The notes below the pieces were generated by a model. The model was not told where the DNA came from. It searched no databases and saw only the letters and a list, made by a program, of their open reading frames with translations. Below, piece after piece: positions 45,418 through 59,600 of a DNA stretch of 64,000 nucleotides (positions within the stretch are counted from its first letter, which is position 1; every line of letters starts with the position of its first letter). A program made the position numbers and the translations under genes. This DNA is from Glycine soja (taxonomy: Eukaryota > Streptophyta > Magnoliopsida > Fabales > Fabaceae): NCBI RefSeq assembly GCF_004193775.1, contig NC_041005.1:12712501-12776500 (forward strand), given 5' to 3'.

Positions 45418-47645
45418 ATGGCGATGCGCGACCTCGTTTCGGGCGCTGCGGCATGTGGCGACTCTTCTTCTTCTTCCTCCGCAAACCCTCTCGCTTCCCT
45501 CGCCAACGCCCTTATTGGCTCTTCCTCCAAAACTCCGGTAATTTCATTTATTCACTCATCACTAATTTCATTCATTCACTCATCAGTCACTAATTTCATT
45601 TTATTTGGTCTCAAAAACTATAACAGGAGAGGTTGAAGGAGATTCCCACATCCACTCCCACTGACCCTACATCCCAATTTTACTCCACAGCTCTTCCCGC
45701 CAATCAGCTTCCCGGCACCGAACTCGATAAGCCTCTATTGAATGCAAACTCTCAGGTTCGGTTTGGTTCGGTTCGGTTCGGTTCAGATTTTTGTGCCTGT
45801 GTTTGTTTTCGTGTGTGAGTGTGATTGATTGTTATGCTTATCAGTGAATGAATGATCTAAGTGATTGTTTTTTATGGAACCATAGGCTTCGGAGTTTTTG
45901 CATAGGTTCCGTGGCACCACCGGCCTTGAGGAGACGTGGGATGAGATACAGCGTGATGGGGCGGCTGCCCAAATGCGCCAACTGCCACCGGGGATTCAAC
46001 AGCTGCCGTTGGATGGTAGGTGTTTGGATTGGTTTAGGGGTTGTTTGGTATTGAGAAATTGTTTTCTGTTTTCAAAAGTTTGTACTTTGTACAAGGAGTG
46101 TTAGCAACCTCTCTTATAGGTTAAAATTTAGTAAAAACCATAAAATCATGAGTGTGGTTCATTAAATAAAGAGTGTGGCCTACACAGTTTTGTGATTTTC
46201 AACAAATTTCAACCAACAGGAGAGAGTGGGTTGCCATTCCTCTTGTACGAGAATAAGTGAAAACAATTTTTTATCGTTTTCTTTTTTTACTTTTTGTCTT
46301 CCTTTTCCTGTATAAACTTTGGAAAACAAAAAATAAAAACAGAAAATATTTTATCAAACCAATCAACTCTTATTAGAAAACAATCGTGCTCTTTTGACTT
46401 GCCATGGTGGCTGTTATTTGTAGTGTTTTCTGTTTGTCCCTTTTGTGGGATTGAGTTGAATTGCTGTAATTAGTGGCATTTGTGCCGTGGGCTCAATTAT
46501 GTTGTGTGGATGCTTCAAATAATGAACATAGAAGAAGAGGTGCGGAGTTGATGTTGTTATCTCTGCAGGGACACCGCAAAGAGTTCTATCGAGCTTTTTG
46601 CATTCGTTTCTTGATAGCAGCCGTGGTGGAGTGCCTTTTCATCCTGCTCCGCTACCGATGTTGGGTTTATCTGATGGTGATAAACAATGCATCCGTGACC
46701 GCAGCAGCATAATGGCTAGGCATCTCTTTGCGGATAAAGGCGAAGAATTTATTGATGCCCAAGTAAGGAATTTCATGGAAGCCTGCATATGGTTTCACTT
46801 AGTTTAGTTTATTGCATGCATATGAACATAGTGTTCTAAAATATGAATTGGTCATATTTGAGGGAAAAGAGTAACAGAAACAATTAAGTTGCTTGTATTA
46901 GAGATTTAAGTTCAATATTGTGATTACTGATTAGGTGTAAGGGTGTTCACCTAGGCTCTGGTGTGATTGCACAAGAGATTATTCCCGTGTAATCTTCCTT
47001 CATGTTTTGTTAAAATGATTTTAAAAATTCTCTTTTGGCTGCAAATTAAGCCTTGATTAGACAGCTTGGGAGTTGCTCCTGTACCATAGCTGTTTCTTCA
47101 TGCAATTTTGCTGACCTTTTATTTTATTGAGTCAAAGGTCTATTAGCATCACTTCTCAAGTTATACCATCACCAAAATTTTACTCAGAAATTTGAGAAGC
47201 TCTTACTCTAGAGTATGCCAACCTTTCCTTTTATAAAGCATATGGAGAGATGATGTGTTCAATATACATGTGATCAATAATGATTTCTACCAGATATTTT
47301 GGTACATTGTCCTAAAATAAAATGTTGTCTTTGCCTATATTCTTTTTTCTTGATAGCTTGACTCTGAATTCTTCACGTGTAACTACTTTTCAGGTAAATG
47401 CGCTTCTATGCTCTCTAGATATTGACAGCAGTGTCCGTGGTAAGGGACCTATGCCTGAAAGATTCCGGGAGCTTGAGGATTACTGGAATGAGTCTCAAGG
47501 CAACCTGAGACTTGGTCCTCCTGCTCCAGACGGGTGGATTTCTGAATTTAGTCAACATAGGGAAAAATATGATAATCCTGATTCATGGGCTAACTCATTT
47601 GAGCAACAGTATGGTGCAAATGGTTGGGTGTCTGAATTTGAACAT
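45418..47645 (+). CDS. PEX5: PEX5 exons 1-5: N-terminal region and first three W-x3-F motifs
   Basis: These encode residues 1-275. Exon 1 is Ser/Ala-rich after the N-terminal Cys. Exon 3 has FLHRFRGTTGLEETWDEIQR. Exon 4 carries the LPMLGLSDGDKQ linker. Exon 5 holds YWNESQG and then WISEF, WANSF and WVSEF. Intron phases are 0, 0, 1, 0 and 0. Introns 1-3 are short (89-553 bp). The donor after exon 1 is CCG|GTAATT and the acceptor of exon 5 is TTTTCAG|GTAAAT. Confidence 0.92.
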
Positions 47646-50600
47646 GTGAGAAGTCTTTACTTTTCTATTTCTCGCTATAATTTGAAGTTACTTACTCTTT
47701 TTTATATGCAAATTAATTTAGTATTGAGTCCATTAACGTGAAATTGAAATCCTTGAACTTTATTGAGAAGACTTGTTATTCTAAACTGACTGCTAAAGCA
47801 AACACTGTAGTATTACTCTCATATTTCTGTTTTGAAGTTGTGTAGACTCTGAATTTCGAATAATGTTAAACCTGCAATACCCATTTTTGGTCAATCCATG
47901 AAATCTCTGAAACAAGTTCATCATATAATTAGTCAGTGGAAATTGCTTCCTTAGCATCACTCCCATGTTCTAATTTTAGATTTTCCTGGACTATGATGTT
48001 GCTTCTATAGCCTTTTCTACCATTGTAGATTTTCCTGGAATAAAGTAGGTGTAGCGGAGATGAGGATGTTGCGGTGGATGTGTGGTAAGACTCGACAGGA
48101 TAAAATTAGAAACGAAACTATTAGAGAGAGGGTTGGAGTAGCGCCTATTGTAGAGAAGATGGTGGAAAATAGACTTAGGTGGTTTGGGCATGTAGAGAGA
48201 AGACCGGTAGACTCTGTAGTGAGGAGAGTAGACCAGATGGAGAGAAGACAAACAATTCGAGGCAGAGGAAGACCCAAAAAGACTATAAGAGAGGTTATCA
48301 AAAAGGATCTCGAACTTAATGATTTGGATAGAAGTATGGTACTTGATAGAACATTATGGCGGAAGTTGATCCATGTAGCCGACCCCACCTAGTGGGATAA
48401 GGCGTTGTTGTTGTTGTAGGTCTATTCCTCTACAATTCAGTTTCACAGTCCCTGCTTTTTTTCTTTGTTGATGGGCTTTCCTTCCGTATAATTTTCTGAA
48501 CTTTGATGCACTACCCTGTTTCTTCATTGGTCTTGATGTTGGCATCCATCACCTGTGTATAGCACACATTTCAGGAGGAAAGAGCCATTTGGGGAATGTC
48601 ATCAGAATATCTGACTGTTTGATTTCTTTTCTGTTTTTAGATTATTTTAATTTCAATCTAAACATCCCAAATAAATAGAACCCAAATAAACAGGTCATGA
48701 AAGAACATATAACTCAAAATGGAGGGAGGCATCATTTCTTGTTTCATACAATGTATCTTTGATGCAATTCTTTCTATGCTGGTCTTGATGTTGGTATCAG
48801 TAGGCTTGGATTATACTGGTACTTGTAGATAATCAATGTACCTTGGTATTAACTATTATTTGTAATTCATTTTCTCTTTTTTTTTTTTTATAAAGATTAT
48901 TTTCTCTTCCTATTTTTTTTTTTTGCAGTCCCAATTGTCGTCAGTAGATCAAATGCGAGGTATGAACATGCCAAACTTTGCTGCAATGGAGCAGACTCGT
49001 ATGCTTGCAAACACGTTGGCCCAAAATGGTGACCCTAAATTTCAGGTTTCTCTGCTGTACATGACTTCTAAATTTCAATTTAACTAGCATGTAAATAATT
49101 CCATTCCAGTACTTCGAAACGAAATATCAAAATAGATAGAAGTTCATTAGTTTTTGACTTTTTGCTAACTTACTCACCCTTTCTTCTCTATGTTTTTTCT
49201 GTGTGTACTGTTTTGTTTGATAAATAAAATGTGAAATTTGGGAGAAATATTTGTACATTAATCCCTTAATCGATAATTGTTTACTCTTGCAAACTTAAGA
49301 ATATGAGCAGTGAATCTTGTAAGTGAATATTGTGGATAGATATTGAATTTAGCTAAATTTTCTACTTGTATGAAGAATTTGACAACTTCGAGACGCATGG
49401 TTATTATGTTCCTTAGCCTGAATTTCATGTGCTCAAGACACAAATTTTAGGTCTTGCACAAATTCTATTTATGTTACATTAAAATGTATTTGATTTATCA
49501 CTTATATTCATTTTATTCAGTAGTGGACTAGTGGTAGTACTAATATTTACAGGAGGGGAAAGTTCACTTGGTGCTTGTGAAAATAATATGATTCATGACA
49601 TCACTCTAAGTCACTAACAAGTAGTCAAAGGAGTACCAACAAGTAGTCAAAGATTGCTGGTCTGCTTATCAGCCCATGGGGTGGGGGGGCTTTGCTTTAA
49701 AAAACAAGCTTAAGAACCTTAAACACAGGTTGAAAATGTGGAGTAAGGAGAATTCGGCAGACATATGTATTCAAATAAAGCACCTCCAACAGCATATGAA
49801 TGAGTTGGAAAACTCTATGTCATCTCAGCCTTCGGAGCAACAAATCAAGCAGCTGAAGGAAGTTCAATCTAAGCTATGGGAGAAGGCTAATCTCCATGAA
49901 TCCATCTTGAGACAGAAAGCTAGAAGTAGATGGGTTAAAGAAGGGGACAGCAACAACTTATATTTCCACAAGCTAATCAATTACAGTAGGAGGAGAAATG
50001 CTATCAGGGGTTTGCTGATTGACGGATCTTGGGTTGAAGACCCTCTCTTGGTCAAGACTGAGGTCTTACAGCACTTTCAAAATAGATTCCATGAACCCCA
50101 GCTTCAAAGACCTAACTTAGATGGAGTTCAGTTCAGTGTATTGACTGCTTTTCAAAGGGACAGAATGGTAGAACCTTTTACAGAAGAGGAAATCACTCGT
50201 GCTGTGTGGAGCTGTGGTAATGATAAAAGCTCAGGGCCTGATGGGTTTAACTTCAGACTTATTAAGCATTTCTGGCAGCAGCTCAAACCTGACTTCCTTA
50301 GGTTTTTTGATGAATTCTTTGTTAATGCCTCCTTCCCCAAAGGCAGCAATTCCTCCTTTATTGCTCTCATTCCTAAACTGAAAGATCCCCAAGCTATCAA
50401 TGAATTCAGACCAATATCCCTCATAGGCTGCATTTATAAAATTATAGCCAAATTGCTGGCTAACAGGCTGAGAAAAGTCATGCCATGTCTTGTAGATGAA
50501 AGGCAGACAGCATTTACAAAAGGCAGACAATTGCTTCATGGAGTCTTGGTGGCTAATGAGGTGATTGAGGAGGCTCGAAGATCCAAGAAGTCTTGTATGG

Positions 50601-53600
50601 TCTTTAAGGTGGACTTTGAGAAGGCTTATGATTCTGTTTCTCGGCAGTTTCTCATATATATGTTGAAGAGAATGGGGCTCCATGAGAGATGGATTAGATG
50701 GATAAGGGCTTGTCTCACCTCAGCTTCCATCTCTATTCTTGTTAATGGTAGCCCTACTTCAGAGTTTAAGCCTCAAAGAGGGTTGAGACATGGAGACCCT
50801 TTGGCTCCACTACTCTTTGACTTAGTGGCTGAAGGACTGACAGGGCTAATGAGGGAAGCAGTATCTCAAAACTGCTTCAGAAGCTTCCTGGTGGGGAAGA
50901 ACAAGGTTCCTGTGGATGTTCTGCAATATGCTGATGATACTGTATTCTTTGGAGAAGCTTCCATGGAGAATGTCAGAGCTGTGAAGGTCATTCTTAGAAG
51001 CTTTGAGATGGTCTCTGGATTGAGAATTAATTTCGCAAAGAGTCAGTTTGGTGCTATAGGTCAACCTGAGGAATGGTGCAATTCTGCTGCTGTCTACCCT
51101 AACTGTGCACTGTTACAGCTTCCTTTCTGTTACTTAGGAATTCCAATTGGTGTTAATCCAAGAAGAAGGGTGGTCTGGGATCCAATTATAAGCAAGTTTG
51201 AGGCTAAGCTGAGCAAATGGAGCCAGAGAAATGTCTCTATGGCTGGTAGAACCACTCTTATTAATGCTGTCTTAACAGCATTACCTCTGTTTTATCTGTC
51301 TTTTTTCAGGGTCCCCTCAGCTGTCATTAATAGGATCTCTGCCATCCAAAGGCAATTCCTTTGGGGAGGTAAACCAGAAGGGAGGAAGATTGCTTAGATA
51401 TCTTGGAGTCTTTACTGCACTCCTAAAGATAAGGGAGGTCTGGGGATTAAAGACATTAAAACCCTTAATAAGGCCCTTCTATTCAAATGGAAATGGATGC
51501 TGTTCCATCAATCTGACCAACTCTGGAACAGGATTCTGGTTTCTAAATACAATGGTTGGAGGGGCTTGGGGCAGGGACCTCAAAAGCAATACTTTTCTAC
51601 TTGGTGGGCTGACTTAAGGGTCATTGCTCAACACCAGAGTATGCTTGCTGCTGCTAACCAAATCTGCTGGAAGCTGGGTAGAGGTGACCAATTCCTCTTT
51701 TGGGAAGATCCTTGGGGTGATGAAGGAATCCCCCTCAATGATCAATTCCCTGAATTATTCAGAGTTTCTTCCCAAAGAGAACTCAGGGTGGCAGAGGTGG
51801 GATCTTGGTCTGAGAATGGTTGGGTTTGGAACATGTCTTGGAGAAGACATCTCTTTGATAATGAGCTGCAGTTAGCATCTAAATTCATTGATCAAATCCA
51901 TGCAACTAGTCTAAACATCAACCTGAAGGACACCTGGATTTGGAGAGTTGAAGCTAATGGAGATTTCACAACTAAATCTACTTACCAAGTACTTCAATCT
52001 GAGCTGGACGATCAAGGTCAGTATGCGGGGTTCCAGCAACTTTGTAAGATAAAAATCCCTCCTAAGGCACTTTCTTTTGCCTGGAGGTTGCTATGGGATA
52101 TACTTTCTACCAAGGATAACCTGGTCAAGAGACAAATTCAGGTTGAAAATGACCTCTGCCCTTTCTGCCATAGTCAACCTGAAACTGCATCCCATCTGTT
52201 TTTCAATTGTGATAAGATTATGCCTATGTGGTGGGAATTCTTATCTTGGGTCAAGGAAGACAAGGTTATCCACTGCAGGCCAATGGATAATTTCCTCCAA
52301 CATCATTCTGCAGCAGTATCAAAGGTTTCTAACAGAAGATGGAAAATGTGGTGGTTAGCAGCTACAAACTCAATTTGGAGACTCAGGAATGATATGATAT
52401 TCCATAATCAATCCTTTGACATCACCAAGTTGACAGATAGTACCTTATTCCTTTTATGGACTTGGCTGAGGGGTTGGGAAAAGGATTTCAAGACTCCTTT
52501 CCATTGCTGGTCTTCAGCAATGTCTATAGTCTTTAGCTAGTGTGTCCTCTTAGTAGGGTGATGATTGTGTAGGGTGGTTTATATTCCTGATATTACAGGA
52601 CCTAATCTTTGTATCTTGTAGTACCTCTGGTACTGTATCTAATTAATATAAATTATCTTTGCTTTCCAAAAAAAAAACTCTAAGTCACTTAGGACAACAT
52701 GAGTGTTAGGAATTACTATGTTAGCATTTACAGTAATTCCTCATTGATTATATAATGCCGGAGAATTATTCTTGAATTTTTTAAATTTGTTTGCAGGAGT
52801 AATTTGATGGGAATAGTATTCCATTGATATGCTGATTTTTGATGTTTAGGGCTGGAATGTAATGCTTGAGTTTTGAGATGGTATCTCAGCTATCACAAAT
52901 TCTGACAGAGAATGGGGTTCTTGGTCTCCTTTTGTGTTAAAGCTAATGGTTGTCTGGGGTTTTCATTGTTGTTTTTCAAAGGGACTGGGTAGTGTTAAGT
53001 TGATACCTTGCATTTTTTTTTGTTATACTTTTCTGTGCTTTGGCTGCGTTAAGAATATGCTGTTCCTTTTTCTATAGATTATTCAATTATTTAAAAATAA
53101 AGAAAAGTGAGATGACAAGATTGAGGAGGGAAAAACTGTGAAAGATTGGTTTTACAGACCCTGTTTGTGCTATGCCATAAAGTTTATCAAAGGATATCGT
53201 TGAAAGCCATGTGTATGGAATAACAACTTTCTGTTGAATGTTGATGAGCTTGTTTTTTCTGTGCTATATTCATGTGCTTGTGTTAAGAAGAATATTTTAT
53301 TCTCTTTGTTGCATTTCTTTCCTCCTTGCAATAAAAGAAAAAATCGATAACATGCTTTTGTGGTATGCAGAACTCAAAATTCCTTCAATTTGTATCAAAG
53401 ATGAGCCGTGGTGAGTTGATTATTGATGACAATCAAGTTGAAGAGAATGCATTACCTGCATCTGGAGATTGGGCAACAGAATACAATCAGCAATATAATC
53501 ATGGTCATGCATGGGCTGGAGAATTTTTAAATGATAAGGTATCTCCAATGAGCTTGGAATCATATTGTTTTGCTGGTGTTTTATATTATTGATTGGCTTA

Positions 53601-56600
53601 TATTCAGTTATAAAACTAAGATTTATCAAGAAGTAGTTTTGGTTATGGTTAACCATATATTCAGTTATAAAACTAAGTGAAAACAGGGGAGCTTTCTGAA
53701 AAGGCACTGAATAATTGTGATATGAAACACTGATCTTAAACTCCAAAGTATTTATACTTATGTAATAACTGCTAAATGACACAGCTGCACTTTATTTTAG
53801 GTGCATTATAGAGTAAAAATGATTATTAGAAAAAAGAGAGGGAATGTTCAGGTCAAGGGGATATTAAAATACTCCTGAACAGAAGGAAGAAAATAATGGG
53901 AGCTTCATGCACTAGGCCACTCTTTTACTCATGCAAGTCAGTTGATTAATTTTGTCTTGATTTTATTTTAAATTTAAATACAAAGTAATGAAATCATGAA
54001 GGTGCACAGCAAATTATTTGACGCCCTTTTTCTCAAATTTTTGAATTCTGATTTGTGGATTCAAGGTTTATCATGGACCTGATCAGTGGGTGAATGAATT
54101 TACAAGTGAAGAACAGCAGCATGATGCAGTTGATGATCAGTGGGTTAATGAATTCTCAAAGTTGAATGTTAATGATTGGGCAGATGAATTTGGTCAGCAG
54201 TTTGGTGAAGGAGCCTTAGGGGATAATAGCACTTCTGATAGTTGGGCACAAGCGTATGATGAGTAAGTCAAACTTTCCTACAGACTGAATTGTGATTGTT
54301 TTTTTCCTACACATAGAACTATTTATCAGATAGATTGACAAAGAACACCATTTCCTTTTTAAGATAATGTCTTAACCACTCTTGATTCCCTTTTCCTAAT
54401 GTTTTTATATTGAAGCAAGAGAATGCCACACCCGTCCTTGGAAATTCATATATGAAGCATATATTTTTCTTTGCCCTTAATCTTATTTTAAATTGACATG
54501 GCATTTAGATTTCAGACAATGTGAAAAGTTAAAGCTTGGAATCTAGGACAGCTGTTTCTATTCTATGCCTATACATACCGCATAGCAGGAGTGAAATAAT
54601 GAGGATGAGATGAGAGTGATAAGACAGTTATTTGTTGTGTTGTATGGCAGTTATGTATGTGTTTAGTAACCATAGGACAGTTATATTTTTTTTTTGATCA
54701 GCAAAATATGATATGTATATAAATATAAGAGTACCAGGGGTACTATAATTACAAAGTTTTAAAGAAATCCTAGTGGATCCTCATGTCAAGTTACTTTCAG
54801 ATTGATATGAACCACCCTATATAAAAGAATACATCATCAAAGCCCCATGGCTTGTGAGCCCTCCTAAAATACTGCCCCCACAGCTAATGAACCCTCCTAA
54901 TCTGCTGAAAAACATATTGGTAAGTTGGTAGACCAATAGTTAAAGTGCATAGTGAAGTCTTTCTCTGATGCTCGAAGCCAAGACCAAAGTAAAAACAAAG
55001 CATCATCCATCAGCTTAGTAGCATTGAATGGTTCGTTCGAGAATAGGATCCTATTTCTGTGCTGCCACATTGACCACGTTAAGGCTACCCACCAGCACTT
55101 CCACCTATTGTTTCTTTTCCCTCCATTCATACCATTTTGTGCTGCAGAAAATGGTACCTAGGGATTATGGGGAATGCCCCAACTATTCCAGTCCACGCTA
55201 AGGATTCCCACCATAAGGCTAGAGATTTGGTGCAATTGAAAAAGAGATGGGCTGCATCCTCCTGCTGAATTCTGCAAAACGGGCATGTGCTGTCATTTAT
55301 CTCTATTTGCCTCCTTCTCAAATTAGATTTAGTCGGCAATCGATCTTTGATGAGTCTCCAAGCAAAAATTGCAGCTTTGGATGGGATTTTTAATTTCCAA
55401 AGGTTCTGCAGTGCTTCATCCGGATTTGCTCCCACTGAACTTTCTTGTAACATGTTATATGCACTCCTTGTAGAATAGCAACCATTAGGCTCTGCTTCCC
55501 ACTTCCAACAATCTGCTATATGTCGCTGGATTGTAATCTGAGAAATTTCTTCCAAAAAACCTGCAGCAGATGCGATTTCATTATCGAACAAAGACCTTCT
55601 CCAAGAGAGGTTCCATTCCCATGAGGAGTCATTGAAACTTCCCACCTGCTGAATGAGTTTATGCTGCTGAAGGGATATCCTATACAGCCTTGGGTATTTC
55701 ATCTTTAGAGCCTCTCCGTGTCCAGCCCATGAGTCCTCCCAGAATTTGATTTTGTCCCCGCATCCCACCCTCCAAGTAGTGCCCTCTTGGAGGATAGAAT
55801 TCATCTGTTGGTCATGTGTAACCTCCATTAAGTCTTTCCACCAACCTGACTCATTATTCCTTCTACTGCCTTCCACCAATGATCTCCATCCACCATACTT
55901 GGAATCCAGTATCTTGGACCATAACCTGTTACTTTGCTGAAGCATCTCCCACCTCCATTTTCCAAGTAGTGCCTTGTTGAAAGCCCTTATATCTTTTATA
56001 CCGAGGCCCCCTCTATCCTTTGGAAGGCAAACTGTTTTCCAGTTCACCCATGGTATTTTTCGCTGCTCCGAGCCACCTCCCCATAAGAAATTACGTTGGA
56101 TTCGGATCAGTTTCTCTGCTACTTTTGCGGGCAACCTGAAAAAAGAGAGAAAATAGATGGGCATGGAGGATAATGTGGAATGAATGAGGGTCACTCTCCC
56201 CCCAAAAGATAAGTGCCTTTGTTTCCATCTTGCTAATTTGCTCTCACACTTCCTAATAACCGGATCCCACAGCTGACCACGCCTTGGGTTTACCCCAACG
56301 GGAATGCCCAAATATGTGAACGGTAGCGACAAAATCCTGCAGTTCAAGAATTGAGCAGCTTCTCTAACCCACTGATCGGATTTGCCCACTGCACCAAAGT
56401 AGCTCTTTGCAAAATTTATCTTAAGACCAGAAACTAATTCAAATCCTCTTAATATTGTCTTTATAACCTTGACATTTTGCATGGTAGGCTCCCCAAAAAA
56501 TACAGTATCGTCGGCATATTGAAGTATGCTAACTGGTATGCTGTCTTTGCCAACCAAGAATTCAGAGAAGAGCTTTTCATTTACTGCTTTTCTCATAATA

Positions 56601-59600
56601 CCAGTTAGACCTTCCGCGACTATGTTGAAAAGCAAAGGTGCTAACGGGTCTCCCTGTCTCAGACCTCTGTAAGGAATAAATTCTGCAGTGGGGCTCCCAT
56701 TTACAAGTACCGATACCGAGGCAGATTTGAGGCACGCTTGGATCCAGCAAATCCATTTCTTGCAGAACCCCATTCTGGACATCATATAGCTTAGAAAATC
56801 CCAGGATACCGCGTCATAAGCTCTCTCAAAATCCACTTTGAACATCAAACATGGCTTTTGCCCCTTTTTTGCTTCCTCCAACACTTCATTTGCAATAATA
56901 ACACTATGTAGCAGCTGTCTGCCATCTATGAAGGCAGATTGTCTCTCATCAATGATGGTTGGCAAGACTTTCTTCAACCTACTTGATAAGAGCTTGGCCA
57001 CAATCTTGTATGTGCATCCGATAAGCGAAATAGGTCTGAACTCATTGAGTGTTTGGGGACCAGGAACCTTAGGAAGTAAGGTGATGAAGGATGCATTGCT
57101 TCCCTTAGGGAAAATCCCACTTGCATGGAATTCATGAAGGAAGCGAATAATGTCAGTCTTTAACAGCGGCCAAAATTGCTTAATAAACTTAAAATTTAGG
57201 CCATCGGGGCCTGGACTTTTCTCACTTCCGCAATCCCAAACTGCCCTCCTTATTTCCTCCTCATAAAAATTACCCACCAACATCTGATTTTGCTGCTGGC
57301 CAATGTTACAGAAGGATATCCCATTCAGCTGTGGCCTGCACTGCATAGGTTCTGAAAATCTCTGCTGGAAAAACCTGTGCACCTCTTCTTTCACTTTTAA
57401 TGGTTCATCAACCCATGAGCCGTCAATGAGCACCCCATTCACAGCGTTGTATCTGCGGTTAGAATTGAGCATCAAGTGGAAATAACTGGAGTTGCAATCT
57501 CCTTCTTTGATCCACTTAGACCTTGCTTTTTGCCTCATTAATGACTCGTGTGATTTGGCTGCTTCCCATAGCTGCTGCTGAATCATTTTCCTTTTCAGGT
57601 TTTCTTGAGTGGATAATACCCTGTCAGCAGTTTCGGATTCCAGTTTGCACAACTCCTCTTGTAGAATTTGAACCTTCTTGTAAGTGTCTCCGAACTGCTC
57701 CTTGTTCCATGTCTTCAGCCTCTCTTTAAGACTTTTAAACTTCTCTTTTAAGACGAAACCACCCCACCCCCTTATTTGTGTCTGTGACCAACATTCATTT
57801 ACTGTCTGCACGAAGGACTTATCCTTGAGCCAACAGTCCAGGATTCGGAATGGTTTGGGACCCCAATCCACATTTTTGGAACTGAATAGAACAGGGCAGT
57901 GATCAGAAAAGTCCCTGTCCAGAGTAAATTGTGTGCTAGTTGGCCATTTTGTGAACCATTCAGTAGAAATAAAAGCTCTGTCCAACTTGCTTTTTGCGGT
58001 TTCGTTCGGCCTATACCACGAATATTTTCTTCCCGCACATGGTGGCTCCTCAACTTCCATATCCCCCAACCAGTCATTGAATTCTGTAATAAGTCTATCA
58101 TCCGTCCCTTGCTGCGATACTCCCACTCTCTCAGATGGACTTCTAATGCTGTTGAAATCACCCACTAGGCACCATAATCCATTTGGGTTCAGACTTTTAT
58201 GCAGTTTAAGAGATTCCCAGAGTTCCCTCTTATTCTGAATTTCGCATGGGGCATACAGATTAATTATGTGGACTCTTTGGGCTTCATTGATCCATACTCC
58301 ATCCAACAAGATGAACCCCCTTCCTGATATCTTACTTTCCAATTTGAATCTTTTGTCATTCCATACACATAATAAACCACCTGCTGTATTTTCTGCAGGA
58401 AGCGCTTCCCAACACACGTCGTCATCTCCCCAAAGGCTTTGACACGTTTTTTTGTCAACTTGCTCCCTTTTCGTCTCCTGGAGACAGAGAAGGTCTACTT
58501 TATGCTTCCTCACCAGCCTCCGGATAGCGCTCCATTTGACTCCCCTCCCCAGCCCTCGTACATTGTAAGAGAGAATATTCATGAGGCCCCTAACCTATTA
58601 CCCAACTTCTCTGCCTCTTTCAAATCTCTATCCTCCATATCGCCAAAACTTTTGATAAAACTGTGGTGATCCATGTCGCAGGTAATCCCCAGCTGCTTCG
58701 CCATGTTCCAGTGGTCCTCTGCCTCCATAAGAAACACTGTGGAGTCCACGTTGTCAGTTGGTAGAGCGTCTTTGACCATATGATCTGGAGGGGCGTCGAG
58801 ATTTTCGCACAGGGGTTGAGGAGGGTGTATGTTAGTCTCATGATAATTGTCTAAAGCTACTTTGGGCTGTTGTTGAATATTGGTGTCATTGTCTCCAGCC
58901 TTTAGCTTCACAGTTTCGCTATTGTGGGCCTTTTTCTTTCTGCACCATCTACCTCTGGAGTACACCTTCCAACCCAGGGGGGATTCAGCCTTCAATTCAG
59001 TGGTGAATGTGTAGTGGTGGGGTGTATTTTCTGCATTAGTGCTAACCGGCAGGCCCACTTCTGTGAGCCCATTGTTGGCGTCACAAGATGCAGGGGGGGG
59101 AGTAGTGTTGGTAATTTCTATCAGCTGAAGGGGCTCAGGATTTTTAATTAAATCTTCTCTTGGGCTAGAAACGAAGGTTACGGCTTTTGATGGTGGGGTG
59201 TTATTATTAGGGCCCGAAATAACAGGCCCATATCCAACCACTCTATTAAAATACATTCGAGAGAACAGTGGAGCACTTTTAATGACTCAGTCTAAATACA
59301 TTCGAGATCTGTTGCAGAAGACCAATATGCTAGAAGCAAAGCCCATTCTTCCCCCTTGCACTCCAACTTCAGGCTCTCCAAACATGGGTCTGATTTACGG
59401 CAAGATCCTTCTCTTTAGAGATCTGTTTTTGGAGCTCTGCAGTATGTTACAATCACTCATCCTGAACTCAGTTTTGCTTTTAACAAAGTATGTCAATTTA
59501 TGGCCTCTCCTCTTGAATCCCATAGGACAGTTATATGATATGTTGTAGCAGTTATATGTGTATTTCTTAAATAGTATGTGACAGATTTCTGATTCATTTT

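Larger units (their letters stand above)
54687..59520 (-). mobile_element. L1-type LINE in PEX5 intron 8 (antisense), with a copia piece at its 5' end
   Basis: On the plus strand the insertion starts with a T run (poly-A of the LINE) and is flanked by CATAGGACAGTTATAT at 54671-54686 and 59521-59536. In minus sense it holds the end of ORF1, a nearly complete ORF2, a 3' UTR and a hairpin with AGTACC and GGTACT arms (54730-54744). Beyond its 5' end (about 59265) a copia RT fragment of opposite orientation fills the space up to the right duplication. The insertion is therefore chimeric. Confidence 0.9.

Noticed and set aside
45197..45530. Minus-strand frames over the PEX5 start
   Set aside because: They are antisense shadows of exon 1 and the GA-rich leader.
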